A stretch of DNA of 64,000 nucleotides, from contig JAQFVV010006551.1 of assembly GCA_028023455.1 (NCBI GenBank), positions 169,001-233,000 on the forward strand, read 5' to 3'. The translations under genes and the position numbers were made by a program. Numbering within the stretch: position 1 is the first letter of the stretch; every line of letters begins with the position of its first letter. This DNA comes from Epiperipatus broadwayi (Eukaryota > Onychophora > Udeonychophora > Euonychophora > Peripatidae). The notes under the pieces are model-generated. The model ran no database searches, had not been told where the DNA came from, and was given only the letters and a program-made list of their open reading frames with translations. This document shows positions 34,046-47,299 of the stretch, one piece after another.

Positions 34046-37000
34046 CAGTAAAGAGAATTATAAAAATATCAAAAACAGTGATATGCATTCAACAAAGTTA
34101 TTTTGCTTTCCAGTTTTAACATTTTTATACCTGCAAATAGAAACGAATCTTTTTTTCTAAACAAACCATAAGACAGAAATATCCTTCTGTTATTGTTATT
34201 AAAATAACAGTATATATATATATATATATTATTATTAAAGTTTTATTGGTATTACTAATTAATTACTATTATAGCAATTATTACATTAATTATAATTTAT
34301 CATTTTTATTTAAAAAAATATTTTTCTTTTATTTTACAAAACAAAAATATTTTTATTTATTTATATTAGTTAAAGTTTAAAATGTTTCTTACTTTTAGGG
34401 TCTTTACCACCAAAACATCACATGATTATCATTTGTCTATGGGATGATAGTGACTATGATTTTTAATGAACCAAGGAGACCAATATGTATATCTGCTGAA
34501 CTGGGTTTAAATCTGTATGACTATCTGGGCAAATGAGCTTGGATTGAAAACATCAATGTGTTACCATCTTGAGTGTCTAACTTTATATTAACTAAATGGG
34601 TAAAAGATGGCTGCTTGGAGGGTTGCATTAAATCCTTAGATATAGGTGCAGTTCTCTCAGATCCCAACTCCTCACTGATGAAAGCCATAAGCTAGAAACT
34701 AATCAGCAGATATTGGAAGAAGAGGCACTAAATGGAGATTTTATGCACAAACCTGCATCTAATAATTATTAAGGCTTATACTGTGTGACACACATTAGGG
34801 TCTTTATGATAATTGTAATGATCAATTCTTAGTTGCTAAAGAGGTCAGGTGACATTTCAACAACAGAAGTATCAGGAAAATGTTTAATCCAAAGGTCTTT
34901 AGTTCATTACTTTTTTATTTTTTTTCCTGTGAGTTTTAATTCAATGGTAGAACGATACCAATTGTAGTTCAAACTGTCATTTTGCTGGTCAGGTGATCAT
35001 CTGATCATTTTTTATTGGAGTTTTCAATAATAAAATTAGAAGTAACTTTTGAAATATTTATTAATAATATAGTTGATTTTATAAGTCTGTTTTCAATTTC
35101 ATATTGCACATACATTTGATACTACTGTATATACGTATCTTATCAAATAAATTGTTTATGTTTCAGTTTGAGACCAAGTTTGAGGAAAAGGCTGATTGTT
35201 CACCATTTATCTTACCATATCAATGTCAAAAAACAAAAATATCAAAAGTCACAATCAAGAAACTTTATTTTGATAATTATATTATATTTGTACATCACAA
35301 GCATTATTCAGTTATCTTTGGATAAAAACAAATACATATATAACGTTTTCTCAATGATAATAAGTACTTGAAGTTTGAGTGTTTTTCAACAAAAACCATC
35401 TACATATTTTACTATTACTTCAAATCGTCACATCTATATCATTATAAAAATTTTAACTACTGCGTTCTACAATTACAAACTTTCATGGTGCAGATTAATC
35501 AGTAGATCAATTTTAATGGTAATAAAAAAGTTGTAAAAAATAGGAACAAATGGTTAGTAAAAAATAAAATCCAAAACGAAAGTACAATAAAGTCTAAATA
35601 ATATCAATTTATTAAAATAATTTAAAATTCTATAAACTTTAGAAATAAAAAGTAAAGATAATTTTTTTAAAAAAAAAAAAGAGTTTATTATATACCTTGT
35701 TATAAGAAACTTCTTTCAGATTTGAATCCGCCATAGTTATTATTATCTAAAAGTTAATTTTATCCTCATCATTTACGAGTTAAAATAAATTCAATTTTAT
35801 TTATGAATGATATTGTAATAATCTCTCAAGGTATTGTGAATATTCTGTCACTCTTAACATATTAAATAAGTATCAGATGGTAGCAGGATTCATAATGCAC
35901 CTGTTAATTAATCCAAATGATAACTCTCAACAGATAGGCCTATTACATTACACTTTTTGGATTTGTCATCAGCGTTTTAGCGCTTTTCAACTTCACAAAT
36001 AAAATTAAACCAATTTCACCAAAGTCATTATATTCAATAATAAAGATAAACATAATTAATATTTTTATTGGAAACTATTCTTGCATATTATTATTTATAC
36101 TGCTAAATGTCACAATAAATACAATTAATTCTGTAATTAAGTAGTATATATTTAGGTGCAATATCGCGTTTTCTACCAGTTAAAACAGATTATTATTCAA
36201 TATCATATGGTGGTTTAGATTTTGTCTGCTCTAAAACATTCTCTATTCACATAGATGTGAAAAAATATTTCAAAACCCTTAAAATCTTTTAATCAAAGCA
36301 ATTTTGTCGTCAATTAATTTTCTGAATGCATTTCAAAATTCTGTAATAAACTTCCTGACTCATTCTGCCTTCCAACATGAATAGCTAATAGTATCTATTA
36401 AAGATATAGTCCTCTATAAGAGTGTTGTATAAACATGTATACCAAAGCAACCTGCAAACATTCTTGTAGAATACTGACTATAGCTAAGATTCTAACAGAA
36501 ATTTCTTGCACACATTTAAATCATGATATTATTTTTCAACACTAAGAATGATTGCTTTTCAATGTAGGACAATCTATGTTTAAAAGACATATAAAAATCT
36601 TGAGCCCTATAATGTGTGAGTAATTGTGTCCTTAGATCTATGTGATTAGCTTCATTTATTTAAATCTTTGACAATAATATGTATTGAAAAAATCAACAAA
36701 GAATAGTTTACTATATATGTAAAAGTTACCCACTACATCCTGAATAATGTAATAAGGAAAACATGAACATCAGAAATTGTTACCAATTTTAAAATCATAA
36801 TCTACAGAAATGACACTAAACTAAATTGCTTTGCACTAATTCTATATAAACAAATAAAACTGCAAAAAAGTCCAAGTAAAAGAAAATTAAAGGAAAAAAA
36901 AGAGAAGGCAATAGATAGGGATTTTGTGCAAAAATCTTCTTGCATTCATTGATTATTCTGGCTTCCACTTGATGGCACTACTGTATAAAATGTTTTGCCT

Positions 37001-39644
37001 TTGTTTTAAAAAAGAAAAGGACAGCAAAGAAAAAAAAAGAGAGGGAGAGGAAAATGAAATTTACATTTTAAATAAATATAAAATAAAAAAGTATACATAA
37101 GTTTGAATACTTGTAATAATAAAATAACTATGTAAATAGTGATTGAAGGATCAATTAAACATACGCGCAGGAAGGGTAAATCATTTAAAATTATGTGAAT
37201 TAATTGACAATCTTTGGAATAGTGCATTCTTTTTCATTGCTTAGAAAAGTTAAAAATACTTTTACACTGAAATGAATATTTATTCAAAGTTGTTTTATCT
37301 TTTTAATATTTGCCTAGATGAACAAATTTATAGATTGACTGGAGTCAATAATTACCCATTATACAATAAAAAGTGTATAGGAAAGAGAGAAAATTTTTAT
37401 CTGTTTTTATTTTATTTTTTCTTTAACAATAAACAAACAAACTTTTTCTAGCCATATAAATAATACTTGAATATATAAACAAATAGAAAGACAAAAATAA
37501 ATAATTACATGTACAATACAGTTTAAAGTTACATTGATTAATAATAATAATAATGGATGATCAACGATATAAAATTGTAAAGTGCGTAGATTGATTGATA
37601 GGTGGGTCAATTACTTTTTTCAAATAATTTTAGTGCTTGAACTATTTAATCATAATTATCAAATATTATAATTTTTAGAATAATTATATTTTAAAAATGT
37701 GAAATTAATTTAATGATTTTTGTTGTTGTTGTAAAACGAGCAGCAGAATGCTAATAACATTTATTTTTACAGTGACATTTTTTTTTTAATTATGATGTAA
37801 CACATTGCTTAATTAACGTCTCATCATAGTTAAGTTTCATGACACCTGGTTGTTTCATTTCTCCAGCAACATGACTTTAAAAATTCAACAATATAGCATG
37901 TGATCATATTTAAATATTTTATTAAATCTTTTATTTAAAATCTATAATATTTTCAAAACACAAAGAAATAGGTTGCTATGGGTAATATATTTAATCGCTT
38001 CAATTCAAACAAAGATAGCATTTGGGTGATAATAAACATTGAACAACAAAATAACTAAAACAAAACAGAATAGACTTTGAAATACTCTTTTTAAAAATTT
38101 ATGTTATCAATTAATATATTTGAAAAGATTATGTGATTGAAAATAATAAAATCAAAATATTCCAGTACTGAAAATAAAGAAACTTTGACAAGGATAAATA
38201 AATATATATTTTTAAAAAAACTGTATATTTATATTTATGAATGTGAGTGTTTGTGTTTGAAAGTATGTATATTGATATTTAAAATATTATTTTAATATAA
38301 AAAAAAAAGTGCGCTCTTCTTTAAAAAATAACTTAAGAACGGGAAACAATAAATTAAATGCTGTAAATAATAAATATTAATCTATTTTGTCTGTGATGAA
38401 GATCTTAAAAGGACTTGTTTAATTGCATTATATTGTCTATCCTCTGGCCCTGATTTGATCTCTTCTGATCTAGAATATCTTTAATAATAGATTATATATT
38501 TTATTCATAGAGTCCTAGGTTTAATGATTGAACTGAAATTCATAATTAAATTATTTTAATAATGAGAATCTAGGTAGACATTGTCAGAACAAAGAAAAAG
38601 TCAACATGAATGCTGTTTTTAAGTCAGAAAACAATCTTTTATAATAAAGATCTCTGATTTTAGGATTAAAAAAGTGGTATTAAGTAAGTTTAGAAAGTGA
38701 ATGAAAGTTTGACACATGCCATTTCATAGTCAATCATAAATTTATATTTAATAAATTCTTCAAACATAAAGAGGCTAATGCCTAAAATTATATATCAGCT
38801 TTGAAAAAATCTAGCCTATTTGTTGAATGAACAGTTGATTGATGAGTTAAATAATTAATTATTCATTTTCTTTTAATATATACTTCAGAATTCAAATAGA
38901 TGAAGAATGCATTGGCATTATTTAACTTATCCTTCCCTATTGGCGGGTTGATAATTAATACACTATACTTTATTTAGGTAAGGACCACAAAATACATCCC
39001 ATTATTGTCAAATATAAACAATATTTATTTCATAGCTTTTAATAATTATTAGAACGTAATATAAAGTTTAGTACATAGATAAAAAATATTATTGCAGAAA
39101 CTGAAATTTATAAACAAGCTAAAAAGAAAATATAACATGATGATTGTTATATTTCAATGCAATAAACTTTCCCAAAAGTTAAACTGAGTTTTACTCCAAC
39201 TCAGATAATTCTAAATTCCATATTAAAAGTTTATTCATATAAAGTAAAATTCCATGAATTAGTTCTTGTAATTGAAGGTCTAATTAATTTTACATAGAGA
39301 CACAATTATAAAAAATTTAGTAGTCTTCAAGAATGTCACTCAAAATAGTAGTTTGTGAATCTCTAATATGTTCAGATTCACAGAATTTAAACAGTTTTGC
39401 CAATAATTTGCCTGAATAACAATTTTTAATTATTGCTTTTGTTTTATTAATAATGCATGCATGTTTTGATTTAAAAAATAAACAAAAGTGAAAACATGGA
39501 CAATAATCTCAAAAGTTCAAATTCTATTCAAAAACAAAATTTTAAATAGTCCCCAGTAATATAATCAAAATGATTTATTTGTTGTGACCTAAAAAATAAT
39601 AATGTCAAAACTTATTTAAAATAATGAGTTTAAATAGTATAAAT
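34046..39644. other. Long AT-rich non-coding region with repeat scraps
   Basis: No protein recognised; frames at 35104-35371, 37006-37227 and 37407-37610 are short and compositionally biased. (TA)n at 34209-34229. A block at 34405-34435 (ACCACCAAAACATCACATGAT) recurs near 61531-61555, and 34725-34770 resembles the TTTTATGCACAA part of the same family. A single reverse unit of that family is at 36900-37010. The remainder shows nothing else. Confidence 0.5.
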
Positions 39645-39656
39645 AACATTGATTAG

Positions 39657-39769
39657 TCAGGCATTGTTAGCCAAGAGGTCATCGCAGCCGCCTTGCAAGT
39701 AAATAGTTGGTTGCAGATGGTTGTGGGTTCACCTCCTGGCCGTTGCTATAACATATGAAAAAAAAAAAA
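39657..39769 (+). mobile_element. tRNA-like SINE, copy 2
   Basis: Same family as 28357, more diverged (TTAGCCAAGAGG, CTTGCAAGTAAATAG, GGTTCACCTCC). Flanked by an imperfect 12 bp duplication, AACATTGATTAG (39645) and AACAATGATTAG (39770). It ends CATATG plus a 16 nt A-run. The acceptor stem is partly broken, so this is a dead copy. Confidence 0.85.
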
Positions 39770-39984
39770 AACAATGATTAGAAAAAAAATTTCAAAAATG
39801 TTAACACATGCACATAAATTCAATTACTTAAATATTTAATTATTTACCAAAAAGAATCCACCATCTTTAAATATCTTCATGGACAGCTTATTTTAATAAA
39901 AATAGAAATATGGACATTATATCCATATAAACAGAGATAACCTTTTGTTTTTCTGAAGGATTGTAATAATGGTATTTTAGATGT

Positions 39985-40485
39985 TTTATATATTGGATTA
40001 CTTTCATCACCTAATATTAAGTACAAAATGTCTTTAGAAAAAATAACTTTACTTAAACTTTCCAGTTACCTTCAAATGTTAGTAATAACACACAGGTTAA
40101 TATATGCACAATGTTTTGAGAGGATTCTCCACTCTTCTTCAGGTGTTTCTGGCCTGACCAGTAACATCACTAGCATAAGAATAAAACCTGGATCCTTAGT
40201 TCCATGAATGTTGAATTTTTAAAATAGCACACTGTCTGAGCTTTTGGCAAGATGGCTCACTTGATTAGAGTGTTACTTAAAATTCAATATTCAAGTATCT
40301 AAAGGTCCAGGTTCAATTCCCATCCTAGTGCTATTTTACTAATCAGGTCAACAACTAATAATACATCTCAAAACATTGTGCTTATATTAACCTATGTGCT
40401 ATTACTAACAGTTGAATATAATGGGGGGAAAAGTTTTTTTTCTTAAGACATTTACTACTTAATATTGAATGATGGGCAAAGAAGC
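39985..40485. mobile_element. Older fold-back SINE, relative of the 32.9 kb element
   Basis: Left arm (ATTACTTTCATCACCTAATAT ... GTTAATATATGCACAATGTTTTGAGAGG) returns inverted at 40370-40485 with many differences. Unlike the 33 kb copy, the centre contains two tRNA-head parts in opposite orientation: a minus-strand piece with CCTGACCAGT at 40152-40161 and a plus-strand head GGCAAGATGGCTCACTTG at 40248 with B-box GGTTCAATTCC near 40311. A minus-strand frame 40382-40624 overlaps it and is not a gene. Confidence 0.75.
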
Positions 40486-40969
40486 CCCCTTGATTCCTCT
40501 TGGAGGCCTTAAAGAAACCGAGCAGGGCTAATTCCAAATGTCCATTCATTCTTGTTGTTGCAGCTGTTATTACTATGTGACTATTCTTAGTGTATATGAA
40601 CATGGATGGGCTGTGCACCAACATGCATTAGCCAGCATGGTGAGTTTATTGGCTTTTTACCTCTGAGTTTAATATCAAGAAACCTCATGATCTTTCTTCT
40701 CAATTTACCTGATAAGGCAGAATGAATGTAATGTGTAAATGATAAATATTTTTTCAATAGATATATAAAATCATGACAGACAAAAGTAAATCATGGACCT
40801 TATTCCCAGGAGGCTGTAAAGTCACCAACCAAGGAAGCGGTTGGTGGCAAAAGGTGGAGGGTGCTAAGAATCTCCTGATTGTAGACCCAGGCTGCCATTT
40901 GATGATGACTTCTTATTTAGTTACTTACAAATGTAGATCATTTTCAAGTGAAGGAAGATTGCAAGAATA

Positions 40970-43660
40970 AGAAGAACTGTCTTATATTAAAGGGGACATT
41001 ATTAAACTTTGTGAAGTTAGAAGAAAAGGTGAAGAGATAGCTGATTTAGAAAGTGGACATGTACTCTATTATAAAAGCACAAATATTGGAAATACAAGTG
41101 AAGTAGTATTCATTATAAATAAAAAGTGGAAGAACAACATTATGGAGATTGATGGTTATGCCCCAACAAGGTCTCATAGTGATGAAGTAGTAAAAAAAAA
41201 TTATATGGATGTACAAAAGGCTTTTGATCAGAGTAAACAACATTTTAAAATTGTTATGGAAGACCTTAATGATAGAATTGGCAAACAAATGAAAAATGAA
41301 AGTGCTGTAAGTAATTTTGGTTATGGTAATAGAAATGAGAGAGGATATAAACTTGTGGAGTTTTCAGAAAAAAAAAACTGTAAGTAATTTTGGTTATGGT
41401 AATAGAAGTGAGAGAGGACATAAACTTGTGGAGTTTGCAGAAAAAAAAACTTTATATTAAGAGTTGTTTTTTTTTTTTTGAGAAAAATGTTAAAAGGAAA
41501 TGGAAATGAAAACATCATATTTTGACTAACAGAAAATACATATTTCAAGATTGTAATGTTCTTAATAAATTTAACACAGGAAGTGATCATCGATTAATAA
41601 GATGTAAGATATGTGTTAATGCAAAACTAGAGAGACAAAAATTATTAAGAAAAGCAATATTTACAGTTGATATTCCTAATCTTCAGAAACATTCTAATGA
41701 ATTTATATTAGAACTTACAAATCGGTTTCAAGTATTAGTAGATTTTGAACATGATTCAGATTTGAATGAAATTAATAAGAAAATAACTTATACACTTTTA
41801 AAAACTGCAACAAAGATAGCTGGTAAAAAAAAGCAGCAATTGACCAATAAAATTTCTACTGAGATTATAGAATTTATGAAGAAAAGAAGGAATATGAAGA
41901 TATACAAAAATGATGCATTAAAAAAAATTGATTACCTCAAATTTTGTAAAATGGTGCAGAAAAGAGTTGAAAATGATATAAGAAAGTATAACGGTGAACT
42001 AGCAAGAAAAGCTGTAGAAGAGAATAAAAGACTCAAGAGTGTGAAACAACATTTTGGTATTGGTAGGAAATTTATAACTGAACAGGAAAAAAGATGGAAT
42101 TATTACTAAAAATAGAGATGACATCATGAAATGGGTAGAAGATTTCTATCAATAATTATATAGCAATAAAGAACAAGTACCACCTATATCTATTATATCT
42201 TCTGAATTGCCCAGAAATTTTAAATGAAGAAGTGAGACATGCAATTAAATTTATGAAAAAAGGAAAGGCTCCAGGTAATGATTGAATTATAATTGGATAT
42301 ATTAAAAGAAGCAGGTGAAGAAATATATTTTTTTTAGCAAAGTTATACGCCAAATGTCTAATTGATAAAGATGTACCAGATGATTGGAAAAATGCAGTGT
42401 TAATATTAATATTTTAAAAAGGTGATAAAGAAGATATTAGAAATTACTGACCTATCAGCCTTTTATCAGCTTTATACAAAATTTTTGCCAAGATAATTAC
42501 AACTCATCTATAGAGAACATTTGATTTTCACCAAAACGAGAACAAGCTGGATGTAAAAGTAGTTTTAGTACAGTAGATCATATCCAGATATTGAGAGGTT
42601 ATAGAAAGGACAAATGAATATGAGTTGCCATTATGCTTTGAATTTGTAGATTATGAAAAGGCATTTGATTCTACAAACATTTCTTCAGTGATTAAAACAT
42701 TGGATCATCAAGGTATAGATCCAGGATATTGTCATATTTAAAGAATATTTATAAAAATGCAACAGAAACAATTAGATTACATAATGATACTAGAAAAGTC
42801 AACATTGAGGAGGGTATAAGACAGGTTGACTCCACATCTCCAAAACTTTTTGCAGCAGTGCTGCAAGAAATATTTTGTGGATTAAAATGGGAAGCTAAAG
42901 GAATGAAAGTAAATGGAGATTATTTAAGTCATTTAGATTTTGCAGATGATGTAGTTGTTTTTGCAAATAATGCTTTAGAACTGCAGGAAATGTTGCAGGA
43001 GTTATCAGATGAAAGTAGGAAAGTAGGACTAAAGATAAATGTTAAAAAGACTAAAGTAATGTTTAATGAATTTTCTCAAAATATGAAAATAAAGATTGAT
43101 TATGATGAGTTAAAAGATGTTAACAACTACAAATACCTTGGTCAGATTATTAATACAGATGGAAACATAATAGATGATTTTAATCATAGAATTAAACTAG
43201 GTTGGAGAAATCACTTGATACTAAAAGGAAATATGCCTATGTGTTTGGAAAAGAATGTTTTTAATAAATGTGTTTTACCAGTTCTTACTTATGGATCTGA
43301 GACTTATACACTTAATAGAAGAGCAATACAGAGACTTCAGACTACTCAAAGTAGTATGGAGAGATGCATATTGGGAATAAGAAGAAGAGATCAAAAACAA
43401 TATATGGGTAAAAAAAAACAGATGTTATTGACCTCATTGAAAAAATTAAAAGACTGAAATGGAGTTAGGGTGAACATATTACTAGAAGAGATTATAATAG
43501 ATGGACAATTGAAATCTTAAACTGGATTCCAAGATATTGTAATAGATCCAGAAAGAGACCACATATGAGATGGATGGATGAAATAAGAAAGTATGCAGGG
43601 GTGATGTGGAGAAGAAAAGCTAAAAATCAGAAAAGATGGATTGAATTTGGAGAGACATTC
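40970..43660 (+). pseudogene. RTE endonuclease-reverse transcriptase
   Basis: Endonuclease part: EVRRKGEEIADLESGHVLYY, DGYAPTRSHSDE, IVMEDLNDRIGKQ (the GDFN site mutated to EDLN), GNRNERGYKLVEF, then GSDHRLIRCKI at about 41580. A basic linker follows (41522-42109 frame, KLERQKLLRKA ... LARKAVEENKRLK). RT blocks: AIKFMKKGKAPGND (42240), RNYxPISLLSALYKI (42440-42490), EFVDYEKAFDS (42640-42672), and the 42729-43457 frame with catalytic HLDFADDVVVFAN, GLKINVKKTKVM and NYKYLGQIINTDG. The C-terminal tail has RRAIQRLQTTQSSMER and RWMDEIRKYAG. Several stops and frameshifts (41390-41520, 42110-42730, 43458) kill it; the 242-codon RT-thumb part is uninterrupted. Confidence 0.85.
41308..41450 (+). repeat. 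~72 bp tandem duplication inside the RTE endonuclease
   Basis: AGTAATTTTGGTTATGGTAA ... GTTTTCAGAAAAAAAAA is followed at once by a second copy with a few changes. It repeats the GNRNERG/LVEF segment and, with the A-run length, causes a frame change. A post-insertion slippage event is likely. Confidence 0.85.
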
Positions 43661-43712
43661 ATCCTGCAGTGGATTGATAATGGTTGATGATGATGATGAC
43701 TAAATAATGGAA

Positions 43713-44849
43713 ATATTTCCAACATAAAAATATTACCAAAATGAGATTACTACTAATTGAACCCACCTTAGGCTAAACAAGTTTTTTCATTAACCCACAA
43801 TAGCTCTTTAATTGGGATTTTTTTATTGAAGTAAAATATTCTTTTTTTTAATTCAAACTCAAAATAATGAATAGGTTTAAAGCCAGAAAGCTATTTTTGA
43901 TAGGTATGAGAATGTGAAAGAAACACTTTTTTTGTCATCCTGCAAATAATATTTTAAACTTTTCCAGAGATTTTCATGTATAGATGTTGAATTAAATATT
44001 TTCATGGATTGTTATTTTAATAAAGAATATAAAAAAAGATTATATATATATGGTGATAAAGATGAGTGATAAACAAGAGTAAAATTAATTCATAAATTAA
44101 AAGAAAGAAGGAAAACCTTATATATGTTGTTAAGTCATTATTAATTTTGAGTGTAATTATAAATTTAAATATTTCCACAATTTTACTGAGAAGAAACATA
44201 GTAAGGTATTTTAAAGTGTCTGTTATCAAATATTTTTTTTAAAAATTAACTAATTAAATTTATTATACTGTATATACATTTTTATTAGATTAGTATTTTG
44301 CACAAAGTTGAGAGTTTAAAGATATTTGGATCAATTCTTAATTGTATAAAATATAAGACTTATTTTGATAAAGTTATTGAAACTATTGTGATTAACATAC
44401 AATTTGGGGGCTTGAGCATTCCGTGTTCTCACAATAAACTAACATATTTACTATTAACATGTTTTAAGTAGTTTATGTAATATTGAATGAATAGCTGCAG
44501 TTTAGTAGTAGAAGAAAAAATCAAGAGCTAAATGTTTCTGGCTGAATCTTAAACTGAATAAAGTGAAAAAAAATCTTAGTTTGGTAAAATAAATAAACGT
44601 ATTGTTCTCAATCATGTGACAACCCATGAAATCTACTCTATAATTATTGCTAATAAACAAGAACTAAGTATTTGTCATATTTTTTAACATTTAATTTATG
44701 AAGTGTTATCTACAGCCTTCTTTATGCATTGCTAAAGCTTATTAAAAAAATTAACAAATCCACCTTCATTATTACTATTACAGTGCCAATTTGTATTAAA
44801 ATTAATCAACTATACGACTTTACCAGAACCCTGCAATATGAACCCATTA
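43713..44849. other. Non-coding spacer
   Basis: AT-rich DNA without recognised genes. The frame 44017-44229 (minus) is Ile/Phe/Leu-rich and not convincing. Confidence 0.5.
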
Positions 44850-47262
44850 ATCTGCACGATTTCTAAGATTCAGTGCTAAAAATTGCTGAAATTCATAACC
44901 CCTGATATGATTCTAGAATATTTTCAAGATAATCAGAAGACCTATTTCGAAATTATCATAAAATAATTAGGCAACTACACTCTCATCACTGTGGATCTAT
45001 CATAATAACATTATTGGGATACTCAAAAAGACATATCTTAGATATGACACCAAGGATTTCCAAATGATAATTGAGCCATTTGGCAAAGTCATTGCATTTC
45101 TATGAGTATACCTTATTGACACACCAATACATATTTACAGCAACAACTTCAACTTTAAGTTCAGGTTATATACATATATAGAACCAAAGAAAATCCCCAC
45201 CCATATAGCAGATCAGTCACTAGGCTATGCTATGTATTTTTATGAGAAAACTCAAACCACAGTGCTACTTATGCAGACAGTATGGACATTTTGCCATAAG
45301 ATGCAATATTAGCCAGATTCCATAAGCACCATCACCATATAATCAACCCAGCAATAGTTTTCCTGGAGATAATAACAACAACACAAACATGGTCAGCATG
45401 GTCAAAAATATTAAATACATAATTCAAACTTGTTTTTTCCTGACAAACCACTTACCATTACCCATAGTTCAAAACACAAATGAAGCTAACTGCATTATAA
45501 ATAAACTAACCATTGCACATGCCACCAATTCAAACTCCACCAAACTTGTTTCAAAACATTCTTGCAAGTTATCAATACACAACAAGTTTTTGTGCCACAA
45601 GCAGCAACATAACTGAATCACAACAGAATAGCTTCAATCAGATGATCAGCATCATTGAGACAATGATCCACATCTCACCAGAAACAATATTCCAAGTTCC
45701 ATTATGATGTGACTAACACTACAACTCCTGTTCATTGAACTGATTGCAACAGATGGCAAAGACCACCTGGCTTACCAAAATAGAACCAACATATATAAAG
45801 AAAGCTTAAATATAGTTGGTTTCCAGTCCAGATATAATTACCATATCCTCATCAGAAGAACTCGCACCAATGGATCTCAACCATAGTAAAAACATTTATT
45901 CATGCCTATCAACAGCAGGTCAATCTACTCAATACTCACAGATATCATAGCTTAACAAGGATACCACAGACAATGTCCTACCTGAATACTCATATGGATG
46001 TAAAGCCCCCTCATATTCACCCATACTGATGCATCAAATAATACTCTGCTAGAACCATACTCCTATCAGCCTAAGAATTCCATCACATAAGCCAGATCTT
46101 ATGATTAATTCTGATCACAAGACACATCACATTGATAAACAACAGCCAGTTTACTTAGTTCACAAAACATAGCCTTCATCTATATCTACATGTAATATCA
46201 CATAAACCTTTGAAGACACTATAGAAGTTAAAAGCCAAAAATCCCCAAAATTGCATTTTCTGACATCTTTACCAACATTTGAACAACCACTGCAACACCA
46301 AACAGAAAATCATAGCCTAAAAATCTTGAAGAAACATGCCAAACTGACAATCCAGTCCAACACAAATCACAATGGGTACATTATCACCCAAATCCCCTGA
46401 ACTCTTAAAAAAAATCAACATACATACAAATAGAAAATTAACACACCTAATGGACTAACATGCTAGTCAGCCAAAATACAATCATAACCAAAATAGATTC
46501 TCAACAATTCCCAGACCAATCATCTACCCACTAATCACCATACAACTGACTACACTAATCCAAATAACTTTGAAAATGTGCATCATTGATAAATCACAGA
46601 ATATTAATAGCAACACAATTTTGATCTCCATATATGTAAAAACACTGACAAGTAAATTTGTACAAAAATTGTATTCACATAGCTAGATATAGTTCAAATA
46701 TATATAATTATGCCAATTTAATACTGTCTAAATATTCCAATGCTTCCACCATTCAGAAATATACCCAGATTTCTGTCCAATGTAATAATATACATTAAAA
46801 CTATGCATGTAAATAGAACAATCATATATGTAAGCATATGTGTGCAAAAATAAATTACATAAAATTATTTTTGTCTTAATAAAGTTCCTCTTTGAAATAG
46901 AAGAAGAATGATGAAGATGATGATAATGATGATGATGATAATGATGATGATGATAAACAAATAAATTCACAGAGTAATAGTGATCAAGAAAAAAAATATA
47001 ACACAACAACACCCAGAATTAAAAATAACACAACAGTGGAAATTATAGAAGCTATCACCCTAAATATGCCTCGAATTGCCAAAGCTAACACAGAATAAGG
47101 CTAGGGTACCTGCCAAAGAAAAACAGAGTGCCCCAAAAAGTCAAAATAACAGAATCCAACCATAGCCTTGCTCATCACAACACCACAATTATGGTGGAAA
47201 CAGATGAAGACCTGGAAATGGAATATGAGGATGAATGAGAGGAAACACTGGATACACCTTAA
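44850..47262 (+). pseudogene. LINE ORF1 with CCHC zinc knuckle
   Basis: At 45263-45304 the frame reads CYLCRQYGHFAIRC, a perfect C-x2-C-x4-H-x4-C knuckle, preceded by KPQ. Upstream the sequence EPFGKVIA is in the position of the RNA-binding segment seen in other LINE ORF1s. The end (47195-47262) is acidic: VETDEDLEMEYEDE. Stops occur throughout and a GAT repeat interrupts it at 46905-46958. ORF1 proteins of this type coat LINE RNA. Not functional. Confidence 0.6.
46905..46958. repeat. (GAT)n microsatellite
   Basis: GATGAAGATGATGATAATGATGATGATGAT type repeat; its complement gives the His-rich minus-strand frame 46728-47012, which is an artefact. Confidence 0.9.
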
Positions 47263-47299
47263 TATTTAAATCTCAACCAAAAAACAACATTTAATAAAA

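Larger units (their letters stand above)
40700..43712 (+). mobile_element. RTE-clade LINE (decayed)
   Basis: Homology runs from about 40960 (ELSYIKGD..., EVRRKGEEIADLESGH) to a TGATGATGATGA repeat at 43686-43700. Short 3' tandem repeats like this are typical of RTE elements. The sequence resembles invertebrate RTE proteins often misannotated as craniofacial development protein 2. 5' limit uncertain. Confidence 0.8.

Noticed and set aside
46728-47012. His/Tyr-rich 94-codon minus-strand frame
   Set aside because: Produced by the GAT microsatellite at 46905-46958.
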